NCBI RefSeq assembly: GCF_023544665.1
Contig: NZ_JAMJFL010000017.1
Coordinates: 1 to 64,000 of the forward strand
DNA: 64,000 nucleotides
Direction: 5' to 3'
DNA from: Streptomyces sp. YS415
Lineage (GTDB): Bacteria; Actinomycetota; Actinomycetes; Streptomycetales; Streptomycetaceae
Shown here: piece by piece, positions 42,956-51,030 of the stretch
Layout: each line of letters starts with the position of its first letter
Numbering within the stretch: the stretch's first letter is position 1
Notes under the pieces: generated by a model
Seen by the model: the letters and a program-made list of their open reading frames with translations, nothing else
What the model was told of the DNA's origin: nothing
The model's database searches: none
Position numbers and translations under genes: made by a program

Positions 42956-44332
42956 ATGTACAGACCGGCAACCGCGCAACGGCTTGCCGGCCGCCTTTCC
43001 GGTCCGGTGCTGGGGCCCGGGGACGAGGGATACGCGGCCGAGGTCACCGGGTTCAACCGGGCCCTGCGGCACCGGCCCGCGATGGTCCTCGGCGCACGGA
43101 ACGCCACGGAGGTGCGCAAGGCCGTCGCCTTCGCGGCCGAGACCGGACTGCCGACGGCGGTCCAGGCGACCGGCCACGGTCCCTCGCGTGTCACCGAGGG
43201 AACCGGGCTGCTCGTCAACACCCGCCGGATGACCGGCGTGACCGTCGACCCGGCCACCCGGGTCGCCCGGGCCGGGGCCGGCGCGCGCTGGCACCAGGTC
43301 GTCGACGCGGCCGCCGTCCACGGACTCGCTCCGCTCAGCGGCTCCTCACCGCTGGTGGGGGTGGTCGGCTACACCCTGGGCGGCGGACTGGCGCTGCTGT
43401 CCCGCGCGTACGGTTTCGCCGCCGACCACGTCACCGCGGTGGACATCGTCACCCCCGACGGACTCCCCCGCACCGCCACCGCGCGGCGGCACCCGGACCT
43501 CTTCTGGGCGCTGCGCGGCGGCCAGGGGAACTTCGGCGTGGTGACGGCCCTGGAGTTCGGGCTCGTGCCGGTCACCCGGCTCTACGGCGGCGGCCTCTTC
43601 TTCCCCGGCGACAGTGCCGCCGAGGTGCTGCACGCCTGGCGGTCGTGGACGGAGTCCGTGCCGGAGGAGACCGCCTCCTCGCTGGCGCTGCTGCGGATGC
43701 CCGACCAGAGGCCGGTCCCGCCCTTCCTGCGGGGCGGGCTCGTGGTGCACGTCCGCGTCGCCCACCTCGGCCCAGGCGACGAGGGGGAGCGACTGGTCAG
43801 GCCCCTGCGTGCCGTCGCCCCGACGCTCGCGGACACGCTGAGGGTGATGCCGTACACCCGCTTCGCGGACATCCACGACGACCAGGCCTTCCCCCACCCC
43901 TACGACGAACGCTCCGCCATGCTGCGCGAGCTGGGCCCGGACGCGGTCGACGACCTGCTCCGCCTCGCCGGTCCGGGAAGCGGCTGCACGGACGCCGTGG
44001 TCGAGTTACGGCACATGGGCGGCGCGCTCGGCCGGCCGGCCGCGGTGCCGGGCGCGGTCGACCACCGCGACGCCCTGTACTGCCTGACCACGCGCGGACT
44101 GCCCGGCGGACGCCCGGAACACGTCGTGGACGGCATGGCGCACCGCGGCACAGGCCGCAGTCACCTCAACTTCCTCAGCGGACCGGGCACCGCCCGGCCG
44201 GCCCACCGGGGTTACCCGCCCGCCGGTTACGCGCGGCTGGGCGAGATCAAGGCGCGGTACGACCCGGAGAACCTCTTCCGGTTCAACCACAACATCTCAC
44301 CGCGCGTGCGGGCTGCCGAACGCCCCGCGTGA
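42956..44332 (+). CDS. FAD-linked oxidase of the berberine-bridge-enzyme-like family (copy 1)
   Basis: 458 residues. FAD-binding type 4 domain with QATGHGPS, whose His is the usual covalent flavin site, and RGGQGNFGVVTALEFGL. The position that carries the second covalent link (Cys) in plant enzymes reads SGSSPLVGVVGYTLGGG, so only one covalent link is expected. The C-terminal BBE motif RFNHNISP is present. It has the same length and about the same sequence pattern as the protein at 48485-49861. A TTA codon (44006-44008, residue 351) is present. The reaction is unknown; an oxidative step on the phenolic product or a resistance function is possible. Confidence 0.9.
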   Translation: MYRPATAQRLAGRLSGPVLGPGDEGYAAEVTGFNRALRHRPAMVLGARNATEVRKAVAFAAETGLPTAVQATGHGPSRVTEGTGLLVNTRRMTGVTVDPATRVARAGAGARWHQVVDAAAVHGLAPLSGSSPLVGVVGYTLGGGLALLSRAYGFAADHVTAVDIVTPDGLPRTATARRHPDLFWALRGGQGNFGVVTALEFGLVPVTRLYGGGLFFPGDSAAEVLHAWRSWTESVPEETASSLALLRMPDQRPVPPFLRGGLVVHVRVAHLGPGDEGERLVRPLRAVAPTLADTLRVMPYTRFADIHDDQAFPHPYDERSAMLRELGPDAVDDLLRLAGPGSGCTDAVVELRHMGGALGRPAAVPGAVDHRDALYCLTTRGLPGGRPEHVVDGMAHRGTGRSHLNFLSGPGTARPAHRGYPPAGYARLGEIKARYDPENLFRFNHNISPRVRAAERPA

Positions 44333-44398
44333 CAACCGCCGATCACCCGAAGACGCCGACTCGGCGCACCTCACGAATCCTGGAAGGGACGACTCTCG

Positions 44399-45757
44399 AT
44401 GACCACCAACAGCGCGGTGCAGGCTCCGCCGCAAACCGCTTCCGGTGCGGGCTTGACCGGGCTCAGGCTCGGAGCCCTCTTCGGCCCCGTGATCTTCGGA
44501 GTGACCGCCGCGGGCGTGGCGCTGCCCGACGTCGCCATGGAGATGGACGTCCGCCCGGCGGTCGCCGGCTGGGTGCTGACGGCGCATGCCCTGGCGCTCG
44601 GCGTGGGCACCGCGTTCTTCGGGCGGCTCTCCGAGAAGTGGGGCGTTCGCAACACCCTCCTCACAGGGGCCCTGTTCCTCGCCCTGGGCGCGGTGCTGTG
44701 CCTGGTCGCACAGGACTTCGGCACCTTGATCGCCGGCCGGTTCGTGCAGGCGGCGGGCTCCGGCGCCATGACCTCCAGCGCCCTCACGCTCGCCTCGGGA
44801 GCGGCGGCCGAACACCGGACCAAGATCCTCGCCATCTTCGGCGCGTCCATGGCGCTGTTCTCCTCCACCGCCACCCTCATGGGCGGCATGGTCACGGACT
44901 GGCTGGACTGGCGGCTGACCCTGGTGCTGCCGGCGCTCTCGCTGCTGCTGGTGCCCTTCTGCCTGGAGCTCGCGGCCACCCGCCCCGGCTACGGCAAGGC
45001 CGTCGACGTGACCGGCGGCGTCCTGCTGGGCGCCGGCGCGACGTCCCTGCTGCTCCTCATCCAGGCGTCCTCCCTCGACCTCGACACCCCGCTGGTGATC
45101 GGGCTGGCGGTGCTCCTCGTGGTGTCGGTGGCCGGCCTGCTGGTGCGGATCGGCAAGCGGCCCGACGGCTTCCTCCCGCGTGAACTGGCCACCGACCGGA
45201 CCTTCCTGACCTCGGCGATGATCGGCGTGGGCGGTTACGCCGGCCTGTTCGCCGCGATGTACGCGGTGCCGCAGATCCTCACCGTGCAGTACGGCTGGGG
45301 CGTGTTCAAGATCGGCGCCTGGCTGCTCCCGGGCGCGGTCGTCGGCGCCGTGGCCGCCCGCGTGGCCAGCAAGCTCACCGTCGGCAAGGGCGGCAGCCTG
45401 CTGCTCGCCGGGACCGCCGTCAGCTGCTCGGTGTTCCTCGGCATCGTCGGCATCGTCGACGGCGGCATCGTCGTCATGCTCATCGGCACCTCCATGGGCA
45501 TGGCGACGTTCGCCGCCACTCAGGTGCTCACCACCGCCGTGCTCTCCAGCCGCCTCGCGCCCGCCCAGCGCGGTGGCGCCATGGGCGTGCTCAACCTGCT
45601 GTTCTTCGTCGGCGGCGGCATCGGCTCGGCCGCGGCCGGGGCCCTCTCCGAGCACATGGACCTCACCAGCGCGCTCGCCTTCGTCGCGGTGCTCCCGCTG
45701 CTGGCCGGTCTGATCGCCCTGACGCTCCCGCCCGCCCGGGCGCAGCAGGAGGCCTGA
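44399..45757 (+). CDS. MFS exporter (DHA2-like)
   Basis: 452 residues with about 12-14 membrane helices. Motif A variant FFGRLSEKWGVRN and motif C-like region RFVQAAGSGAMTSSALTLA are seen. Such transporters export antibiotics. Its position after the FAD oxidase and before a strong terminator suggests efflux of the cluster product. ATG 44399 follows GGAAGGGA. Confidence 0.9.
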   Translation: MTTNSAVQAPPQTASGAGLTGLRLGALFGPVIFGVTAAGVALPDVAMEMDVRPAVAGWVLTAHALALGVGTAFFGRLSEKWGVRNTLLTGALFLALGAVLCLVAQDFGTLIAGRFVQAAGSGAMTSSALTLASGAAAEHRTKILAIFGASMALFSSTATLMGGMVTDWLDWRLTLVLPALSLLLVPFCLELAATRPGYGKAVDVTGGVLLGAGATSLLLLIQASSLDLDTPLVIGLAVLLVVSVAGLLVRIGKRPDGFLPRELATDRTFLTSAMIGVGGYAGLFAAMYAVPQILTVQYGWGVFKIGAWLLPGAVVGAVAARVASKLTVGKGGSLLLAGTAVSCSVFLGIVGIVDGGIVVMLIGTSMGMATFAATQVLTTAVLSSRLAPAQRGGAMGVLNLLFFVGGGIGSAAAGALSEHMDLTSALAFVAVLPLLAGLIALTLPPARAQQEA

Positions 45758-45795
45758 CGCCTCCGGGACAGAGGCCCCGAAGGTGAAACGCAGCA

Positions 45796-45838
45796 CGCCC
45801 CTCCCTCCGCTCCTCGACGAGGAGCGGAGGGAGGGGCG
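45796..45838. terminator. Perfect 21-bp hairpin between MFS and SARP genes
   Basis: The arms 45796-45816 and 45818-45838 are exactly complementary (CGCCCCTCCCTCCGCTCCTC... and its reverse complement) around one base. It lies between convergent genes and should stop transcription from both sides. Confidence 0.9.
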
Positions 45839-45853
45839 CTGCCGTGAGCCGGT

Positions 45854-46855
45854 TCAGTGGACCGCGACGCCCAGGTCGACGTCGCTCAGGTCCAGCCAGA
45901 GGGACAGGAGCCGGCGGAGCCCGTCACGTTCCGTGCGGAGCAGGTCGTTCTCCTGCCGCAGTCGCTCCAGCGGGTCGGCCGTGACGGTGTTCGGCGCGGT
46001 CCGCGAGAGCAGCGCGACGCCGGCCGGGCGGCGGCCCTGGCGACCGTCCGGGCGAGGGCCGGCGCACGCCGGCGAGTGCGAGGGAGGCGAGCCCGCCGAG
46101 GGGAGTCGCCCCACCAGGATCGACTGGTGCAGGACGTGCAGGTCCCGCGCCGGCTCGATGCCGAGGTCCTCGGAGAACCGTGCCCTGGCGGCGCGGAAGG
46201 TCTTCAGGGCGTCCGCCTGACGGCCCGAGTGGTAGAGCGCCAGCATCAGTTGGGCGCAGGCGCGCTCCCGGAAGGGGTTCTCGGAGACGAAGCCGGTCAG
46301 ATCGCCGATGATCCGCTGGTGGTGCCCCAGCTTCAGCGCCACGTCGAAGTACTCCTCCTGCACGGTCAGCCGGTTCTCGTGCAGCCTGACGACGAGCGCG
46401 CCCAGCGCCGGGCTGTCGAGGCCGGCCGCGACCGGTCCGCGCCACAGCGCGAGCGCCGACTTCAGCAGTTTCTCGGCGCGCTCCACCTGGCCGTCGCGGA
46501 CCATGGCCCGCCCCTGGGAGACGAGCCGCTCGAACGTGAACAGGTCCACGGCGTCCTCGCCGTGGACGCTGATCCGGTAGCAGGAGGGGTGCGTCTCGAT
46601 CACGCTGTCGCGCTCGCCGCCCCTGAGCAGGCGGCGGAGCCCGGAGACGCAGATGCGGATCTGTCCGTGGGCGGACGCGGGCGGCTTGTCGTCCCACATG
46701 ACGTCGACGAGCCGGTCGAGGCTGATCATCTGATTGGGCTGCAGAAGCAGCGCGGCGAGTAATTTCTGCCTGCGGATACCGCTTATTTCTATTGGCTCCC
46801 CGCTGTTCGTGACGAGCAGCGGGCCAAGTATGTGGAACACATGGTCGGCGCACAT
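45854..46855 (-). CDS. SARP/BTAD-family pathway activator
   Basis: 333 residues. An OmpR-type winged DNA-binding domain at about 5-95 (FHILGPLLVTNSGEPIEISG, SAHGQIRICVSGLRRLL) and a bacterial transcriptional activation domain at about 100-250 (YFDVALKLGHHQRIIGDLTG, CAQLMLALYHSGRQADALKT), then a Pro-rich tail. It lacks an ATPase part, so it is a small SARP. ATG 46855 has GGGGG seven bases upstream; ATG 46861 is too close to it. Codon 32 is TTA (46760-46762), so translation should depend on the bldA tRNA. It probably switches on the cluster. Confidence 0.92.
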   Translation of the reverse strand: MCADHVFHILGPLLVTNSGEPIEISGIRRQKLLAALLLQPNQMISLDRLVDVMWDDKPPASAHGQIRICVSGLRRLLRGGERDSVIETHPSCYRISVHGEDAVDLFTFERLVSQGRAMVRDGQVERAEKLLKSALALWRGPVAAGLDSPALGALVVRLHENRLTVQEEYFDVALKLGHHQRIIGDLTGFVSENPFRERACAQLMLALYHSGRQADALKTFRAARARFSEDLGIEPARDLHVLHQSILVGRLPSAGSPPSHSPACAGPRPDGRQGRRPAGVALLSRTAPNTVTADPLERLRQENDLLRTERDGLRRLLSLWLDLSDVDLGVAVH

Positions 46856-47025
46856 ATCCATACCCCCGGTAATGATGTGCGAGAAAAAATGACGCACGGG
46901 CGCGTGAAGACCCGTAGTTGCGCCAATGCAGTTGCCATCGGCATCAGGTGAATGTCGATGGCAACTGTCGTCAGCGGAACAGGACTGCGGTCGTGCGAGC
47001 TGTTTCCTGGACCAATGGAAGAACC

Positions 47026-47949
47026 CTATTCGTAGCGGTAGAACTTCGTGTGATCGAGCAAATCGGCCGGTGTCATCGAGTACCAGGGCGCGAGCTTGGT
47101 GTGCAGCGAGGGCACGTCCGGGTGCTCTTCCACCGGAAGGTACTGAGGCACGTCCGGGTGCTGCTTCTGCCAGATCGACCAGGCCTTGTCGAGGAAGGAG
47201 TGGTGCATGAAGAAGATGGGGTCGTTCGGCGACCCGATGTACAGCATGTGGCCGCCCACCCAGGTGTGGCCGGCGCCGTGCAGCTTGCCCAGGTTGGCCT
47301 CGTGGGGGAACTTCGCGTACCCCTCCAGGTGGTTGCGCAGGGACTGCGTCTCGGTGCCGTACCCCGAGGTGTAGTTGTAGGGCGGCGTGTCGTACGTCGG
47401 CAGGGCGAGGGTGTCCTCCAGCTCCTTCGTCGTCGGCAGGACGGGGTTCGTGGTGCCGAAGTCGCGGACCAGGTAGTCCCGGTCGTCCGCGGTGTAGTTG
47501 CCGTTGAACGCCGGGTGCTCGTCGCCGACCGGGACGACGCTGACATTCAGCTTCCAGCCGTTGCAGCGGGCGAACGGGCCGGTCGTGACCCTGCCGTCGC
47601 CGGGCCGGCCGTTGCCGCCCATGAAGTCGGCCGCCCACAGGGGCGAGTCGGGACTCTGGTCCTTGGTCCAGTCCCAGTACGGGATGGTGACGGTGGGGTC
47701 GAACCGCTGCATCGCCCGCTCCAGGACCAGCAGGTACTGGCGGTGCCACGGGAACAGGCCCGGGCTCATGTGGCCCCAGCGCTTGCCGACGCCGCCGTCC
47801 TTGTCCAGGTAGTCGCCCGAGTTGATCTTTATGTGTATGCGGACCAGCTCGTCGTAGACGCCTGTCTCCTTGACCCGGAGCAGGGCACGGATGAATCGTT
47901 GCCGCTCCGCGCGGGTCATGTTGAGGTGGTTCTTGCGAACGGGAACCAT
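47026..47949 (-). CDS. Tyrosinase-family copper oxidase (GriF/NspF-like o-aminophenol oxidase)
   Basis: 307 residues, longer than typical MelC2 (about 273) and close to GriF/NspF. Type-3 copper ligands: CuA His39, His60 and His69 (KRWGHMSPGLFPWHRQYLL); CuB His224 and His228 (LHGAGHTWVGGH) and His250 (IFFMHHSFLDKAW). Beside 3-amino-4-hydroxybenzoate genes, this enzyme is expected to oxidise the o-aminophenol, to an o-nitrosophenol (NspF) or quinone imine (GriF), rather than make melanin. ATG 47949 matches the conserved start. It is preceded by its copper chaperone gene. Confidence 0.92.
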   Translation of the reverse strand: MVPVRKNHLNMTRAERQRFIRALLRVKETGVYDELVRIHIKINSGDYLDKDGGVGKRWGHMSPGLFPWHRQYLLVLERAMQRFDPTVTIPYWDWTKDQSPDSPLWAADFMGGNGRPGDGRVTTGPFARCNGWKLNVSVVPVGDEHPAFNGNYTADDRDYLVRDFGTTNPVLPTTKELEDTLALPTYDTPPYNYTSGYGTETQSLRNHLEGYAKFPHEANLGKLHGAGHTWVGGHMLYIGSPNDPIFFMHHSFLDKAWSIWQKQHPDVPQYLPVEEHPDVPSLHTKLAPWYSMTPADLLDHTKFYRYE

Positions 47950-47983
47950 CAGTTTTTTCCTTCTCGGTTCACTCGCGTCCGGG

Positions 47984-48358
47984 TCAGGCATGGTGGTGGC
48001 CGCCGGAGGGCAGCAGGTTCGCCCCCCGCAGCTCGTCGACGGCCTGGCGGCCGGCGGCCAGCGGGGTGGCCTCGAACCGGTAGTGGCACATCGAGCTGAG
48101 GTACGCGCCCTCGCCCAGCTTCATCAGGTGCAGTTCCCGGCCGTCTATCCGCACCTTCTCGGTGCTCTTCGACACGGTGATCGTGCGGCCCTTGTACTGC
48201 TCGGTGTACAGGTCCCCCGCCTCTTCCCCGGCCGCCCGGGGGACGGCCGCGTCGTCGTTCGAGGCGGCCCAGGTGTTGCCCGCGTGGATGACGGCGGCGG
48301 GCGCCGCCGCGACCGCGACGGCGGCCGTCATGCCCTTCATCACATCACGTCGTTTCAC
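47984..48358 (-). CDS. MelC1/GriE-like copper chaperone for the tyrosinase
   Basis: 124 residues from GTG 48358 (GGAAGGA upstream). N-terminus KRRDVMKGMTAAVAVAAAPA is a twin-arginine-type signal; the rest follows MelC1: DLYTEQYKGRTITV, RIDGRELHLMKLGEGAYLSS, and MCHYRFEATPLAAGRQAVDE with Cys/His copper ligands, ending GGHHHA. The chaperone delivers copper and guides export of its partner. It lies 34 bases before the tyrosinase gene on the same transcript. Confidence 0.92.
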   Translation of the reverse strand: MKRRDVMKGMTAAVAVAAAPAAVIHAGNTWAASNDDAAVPRAAGEEAGDLYTEQYKGRTITVSKSTEKVRIDGRELHLMKLGEGAYLSSMCHYRFEATPLAAGRQAVDELRGANLLPSGGHHHA

Positions 48359-48484
48359 TGCTGTCCTTCCGATTGAACAAACCATCAAAAAGTGGTAAGA
48401 GTCGCGTCCAGCCTCGCAACGGGATGTATCGGCGGGATATCGCGCCGGCGGTACCGCGGCCGCGCCGCGCGGCTCTTCGCGAGA

Positions 48485-49861
48485 TCAGACCTGCCGGGGA
48501 CGCGGCGCGATGTTGTGGTTGAACCGGAAGAGGTTGTCCGGATCGATCCGGGCCTTGATCTCGGCCAGCCGGGCGAAGGTGGCCGGTTCGTAGCCGCTCT
48601 CGGCGAGGTCCGCCGCGTCGGGACTGGCCAGGAAGTTGAGGTAGCGGCGCCCGGTGCCCCACGCCGCCATGCCGTCCACCACGAGCGGGGGCCGGTTGTC
48701 GGGCAGCGAGAGGGTCGACAGCGCGAAGGCGGCGTCCCGGTGGTCGACGGCGTTGGGCGTCTTCGGCGGCCGGCCGACCGCGCCGCCCAGCTGCCGCAGC
48801 TCCACGGCCAGGTCGATGCAGTCGGCGTCCGGTCCGGCCAGCTCCAGCAGCGCGCCCACGGCCGCCTCGTCCAGCTCGCGGAGCATCATCGACCGCTCGC
48901 TGTAGGGGATCGGCTCGGTGGGGTCGTTGTGGATCTCTCCGCACCTCGTGTACGGCATGTCGGCCAGCGTGTCGACGACCAGCGGGCCGGCGGCGCGCAG
49001 TGGCCCGACCAGCTTGTCCCCGTCCTCGGCCGAGCCCAGGTAGGCGATCCGGACGTGCACGGTCAGCCGGCCGCGCAGGAAGGGCGGGATCGACTCGACG
49101 TCCGGCAGCCGCAGCAGAGCCAGCGAGGAGGTGAGGTCCTCCGGCACGGTCGCGGCCCACTCACGCCAGGCGTGCAGCACGTCCGCAGCGGCCTCGCCGG
49201 CGAAGAACAGCCCGCCGCCGTAAAGCCGCTCCACCGGGACGAGGCCGAACTCCAGGGCGGTGACGACGCCGAAGTTGCCCTTGCCGCCGCGCGCGGCCCA
49301 GAAGAGGTCGGTGTCCTGGTCGGCGGTGGCCCGGTGCGGCTGTCCGTCGGCCGTGACGATCTCCAGGGCGGTGACGTGGTCGGCGGCGTAGCCGTACTTG
49401 CGGGCCATCAGCCCGAGGCCGCCGCCGAGCGTGTAGCCGATCACCCCGGTCAGCGGGGAGGAGCCGTTGAGCGGGGCGAGGCCGTGCTCGGCGGCCGCCT
49501 CGACCACCTCGAACCACTGCGTGCCGCCCTCGACCCGGACCGTGCGCGCGGCCGGGTCGACGCGCACGCCGCGCATCCTCCGGGTGCTGATCAGCAATCC
49601 GCCGTCCGCCGCGGCGGACGGGCCGTGGCCGGTGGCCTGGACGGCGACCGGCATCTTGCGGGTGGCGGCGAAGGACACGGCCTCGCGCACGTCATCGGCT
49701 CCCGTCACGACCGCCATCAGGTCCGGAGCGTGCTCGGTGATCTGGTTGAACCCGTCCAGCTCCGGGGCGAAGTCGTCGTCCCCCGGCAGCAGGACCCGGC
49801 CCCGGAGCCGTTCGGAGAGTTCCGCCGCGGCCGGCTTCTCGATGCTCTTGCCTGTCGTCAT
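48485..49861 (-). CDS. FAD-linked oxidase of the berberine-bridge-enzyme-like family (copy 2)
   Basis: 458 residues, paralogue of the protein at 42956-44332: shared blocks QATGHGPS, GSSPLTGVIGYTLGGGLGLM, GNFGVVTALEFGLVPVERLYGGGLFF and RFNHNIAPR. Same expected single covalent flavin link through His. ATG 49861 has GGAGGA upstream. It is downstream of the DAHP synthase gene and upstream of the tyrosinase pair on the minus strand, so it is likely part of the main operon. Having two such paralogues suggests either two different oxidations or a heteromer; neither is proven. Confidence 0.9.
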   Translation of the reverse strand: MTTGKSIEKPAAAELSERLRGRVLLPGDDDFAPELDGFNQITEHAPDLMAVVTGADDVREAVSFAATRKMPVAVQATGHGPSAAADGGLLISTRRMRGVRVDPAARTVRVEGGTQWFEVVEAAAEHGLAPLNGSSPLTGVIGYTLGGGLGLMARKYGYAADHVTALEIVTADGQPHRATADQDTDLFWAARGGKGNFGVVTALEFGLVPVERLYGGGLFFAGEAAADVLHAWREWAATVPEDLTSSLALLRLPDVESIPPFLRGRLTVHVRIAYLGSAEDGDKLVGPLRAAGPLVVDTLADMPYTRCGEIHNDPTEPIPYSERSMMLRELDEAAVGALLELAGPDADCIDLAVELRQLGGAVGRPPKTPNAVDHRDAAFALSTLSLPDNRPPLVVDGMAAWGTGRRYLNFLASPDAADLAESGYEPATFARLAEIKARIDPDNLFRFNHNIAPRPRQV

Positions 49862-49992
49862 CCTCAGTCCTCCCGGACCCGGTTGTGTGGCGGGACGGAA
49901 AGGACTCTGCCAACGGCGGGGGCCGCGGCCCATCCCCCGTTTGAGGAGGATGCGGCGATCGGCCGCCGGACCGGGCCCGGCGGCCGTCGCCG

Positions 49993-51027
49993 TCACGGGA
50001 GGGAGGCGGCCCCGTCGAGGATCCGGTGCCGTGCGGGCAGCTCGCCGCGCATCGCCGCGCCGAGTTCCTCCAGGTCCCCGTGGACGAGCGCCTGGGGCCC
50101 GTCGCACAGCGCGGTCGCCGGGTCGGGGTGCACGTCGACGATGACCCCGTCGGCGCCGACGGCCAGCGCCGCCCGGGTCAGCGGGAGCACGAGGTCGCGC
50201 CGCCCGCCCGAGTGCGAGGGATCGACGATGACGGGAAGGTGCGACAGCCGCTGGACGATGGGCACGGCGGAGATGTCCAGGGTGTTGCGGGTGGCCGTCT
50301 CGAACGTCCGGATGCCGCGTTCGCACAGCACGATGTCGAGGTTGCCGCGCTGCGCGACGTACTCGGCGGCCATCAGCCACTCCTCGATGGTCCCGGACAT
50401 CCCCCGCTTGAGCATGACCGGCTTGTCCACCTCGCCGACGGCCTGCAGCAGCGCGTAGTTCTGCGCGTTGCGGGTGCCGATCTGCAGCATGTCGGCGTAC
50501 GAGGCGACCAGTTCGACGTCGTGGGCGTCGACCACCTCGGTGACGACGGGCAGGCCGGTCTCGGCGCGCACGTCCGCGAGGATCTTCAGCCCGGCCTCGC
50601 CCAGGCCCTGGAAGGCGTAGGGAGAGGTCCTGGGCTTGAAGGCACCGCCCCGCAGGACGGTCGCGCCGGCCGCCCGGGCCATCAGCGCCGCCCGCAGCGT
50701 CTGCTCCGGCGTCTCCACCGCGCAGGGCCCGGCGATCAGCGTCGGCGTGCCGGGACCGATCGCCGCCCCGCCCACCCGGACCACCGAGCGGTGCGGGTGG
50801 CTCTCCCTGCTGATGAGCTTGTACGGCACGGAGATGCGCACCACCTCGGCGACGCCGCGCAGGGCGCCGAGGCTGAGCGTGCCGAACTGTTCGATGTCGC
50901 CGACCAGCCCGACGACGGTGCGGCTCGTCCCGCGGCTGACGAAGGCCTCTCCGCCCGCCGACTCGACCCGCGCGACAACTGCGGCGACGTCGGATGCCGT
51001 GGCCTGTGAGGCCATCACGATCACCAT
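49993..51027 (-). CDS. aroF: DAHP synthase (type I, AroF/B. subtilis-like)
   Basis: 344 residues. A ferredoxin-like N-terminal domain (~1-75, regulatory) then the KDO8P/DAHP TIM barrel: TLIAGPCAVETPEQTL, VLRGGAFKPRTSPYAFQG, VMLKRGMSGTIEEWL, IVDPSHSGGRRDL. It condenses phosphoenolpyruvate with erythrose 4-phosphate, the first step of the shikimate pathway. In this cluster it would add flux toward tyrosine, together with TyrA. ATG 51027 lies 3 bases after the stop of the adenylating enzyme gene. Confidence 0.95.
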   Translation of the reverse strand: MVIVMASQATASDVAAVVARVESAGGEAFVSRGTSRTVVGLVGDIEQFGTLSLGALRGVAEVVRISVPYKLISRESHPHRSVVRVGGAAIGPGTPTLIAGPCAVETPEQTLRAALMARAAGATVLRGGAFKPRTSPYAFQGLGEAGLKILADVRAETGLPVVTEVVDAHDVELVASYADMLQIGTRNAQNYALLQAVGEVDKPVMLKRGMSGTIEEWLMAAEYVAQRGNLDIVLCERGIRTFETATRNTLDISAVPIVQRLSHLPVIVDPSHSGGRRDLVLPLTRAALAVGADGVIVDVHPDPATALCDGPQALVHGDLEELGAAMRGELPARHRILDGAASLP

Positions 51028-51030
51028 GTC

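Noticed and set aside
47026..48358. Melanin operon melC1-melC2
   Set aside because: The oxidase is longer than MelC2 and sits among 3,4-AHBA genes, so an o-aminophenol oxidase role fits better, although melanin formation cannot be excluded from sequence alone.
50026..51009. Plus-strand frame opposite the DAHP synthase
   Set aside because: Shadow frame with Gln/Arg/Asp-rich sequence. The minus strand carries a clear DAHP synthase.
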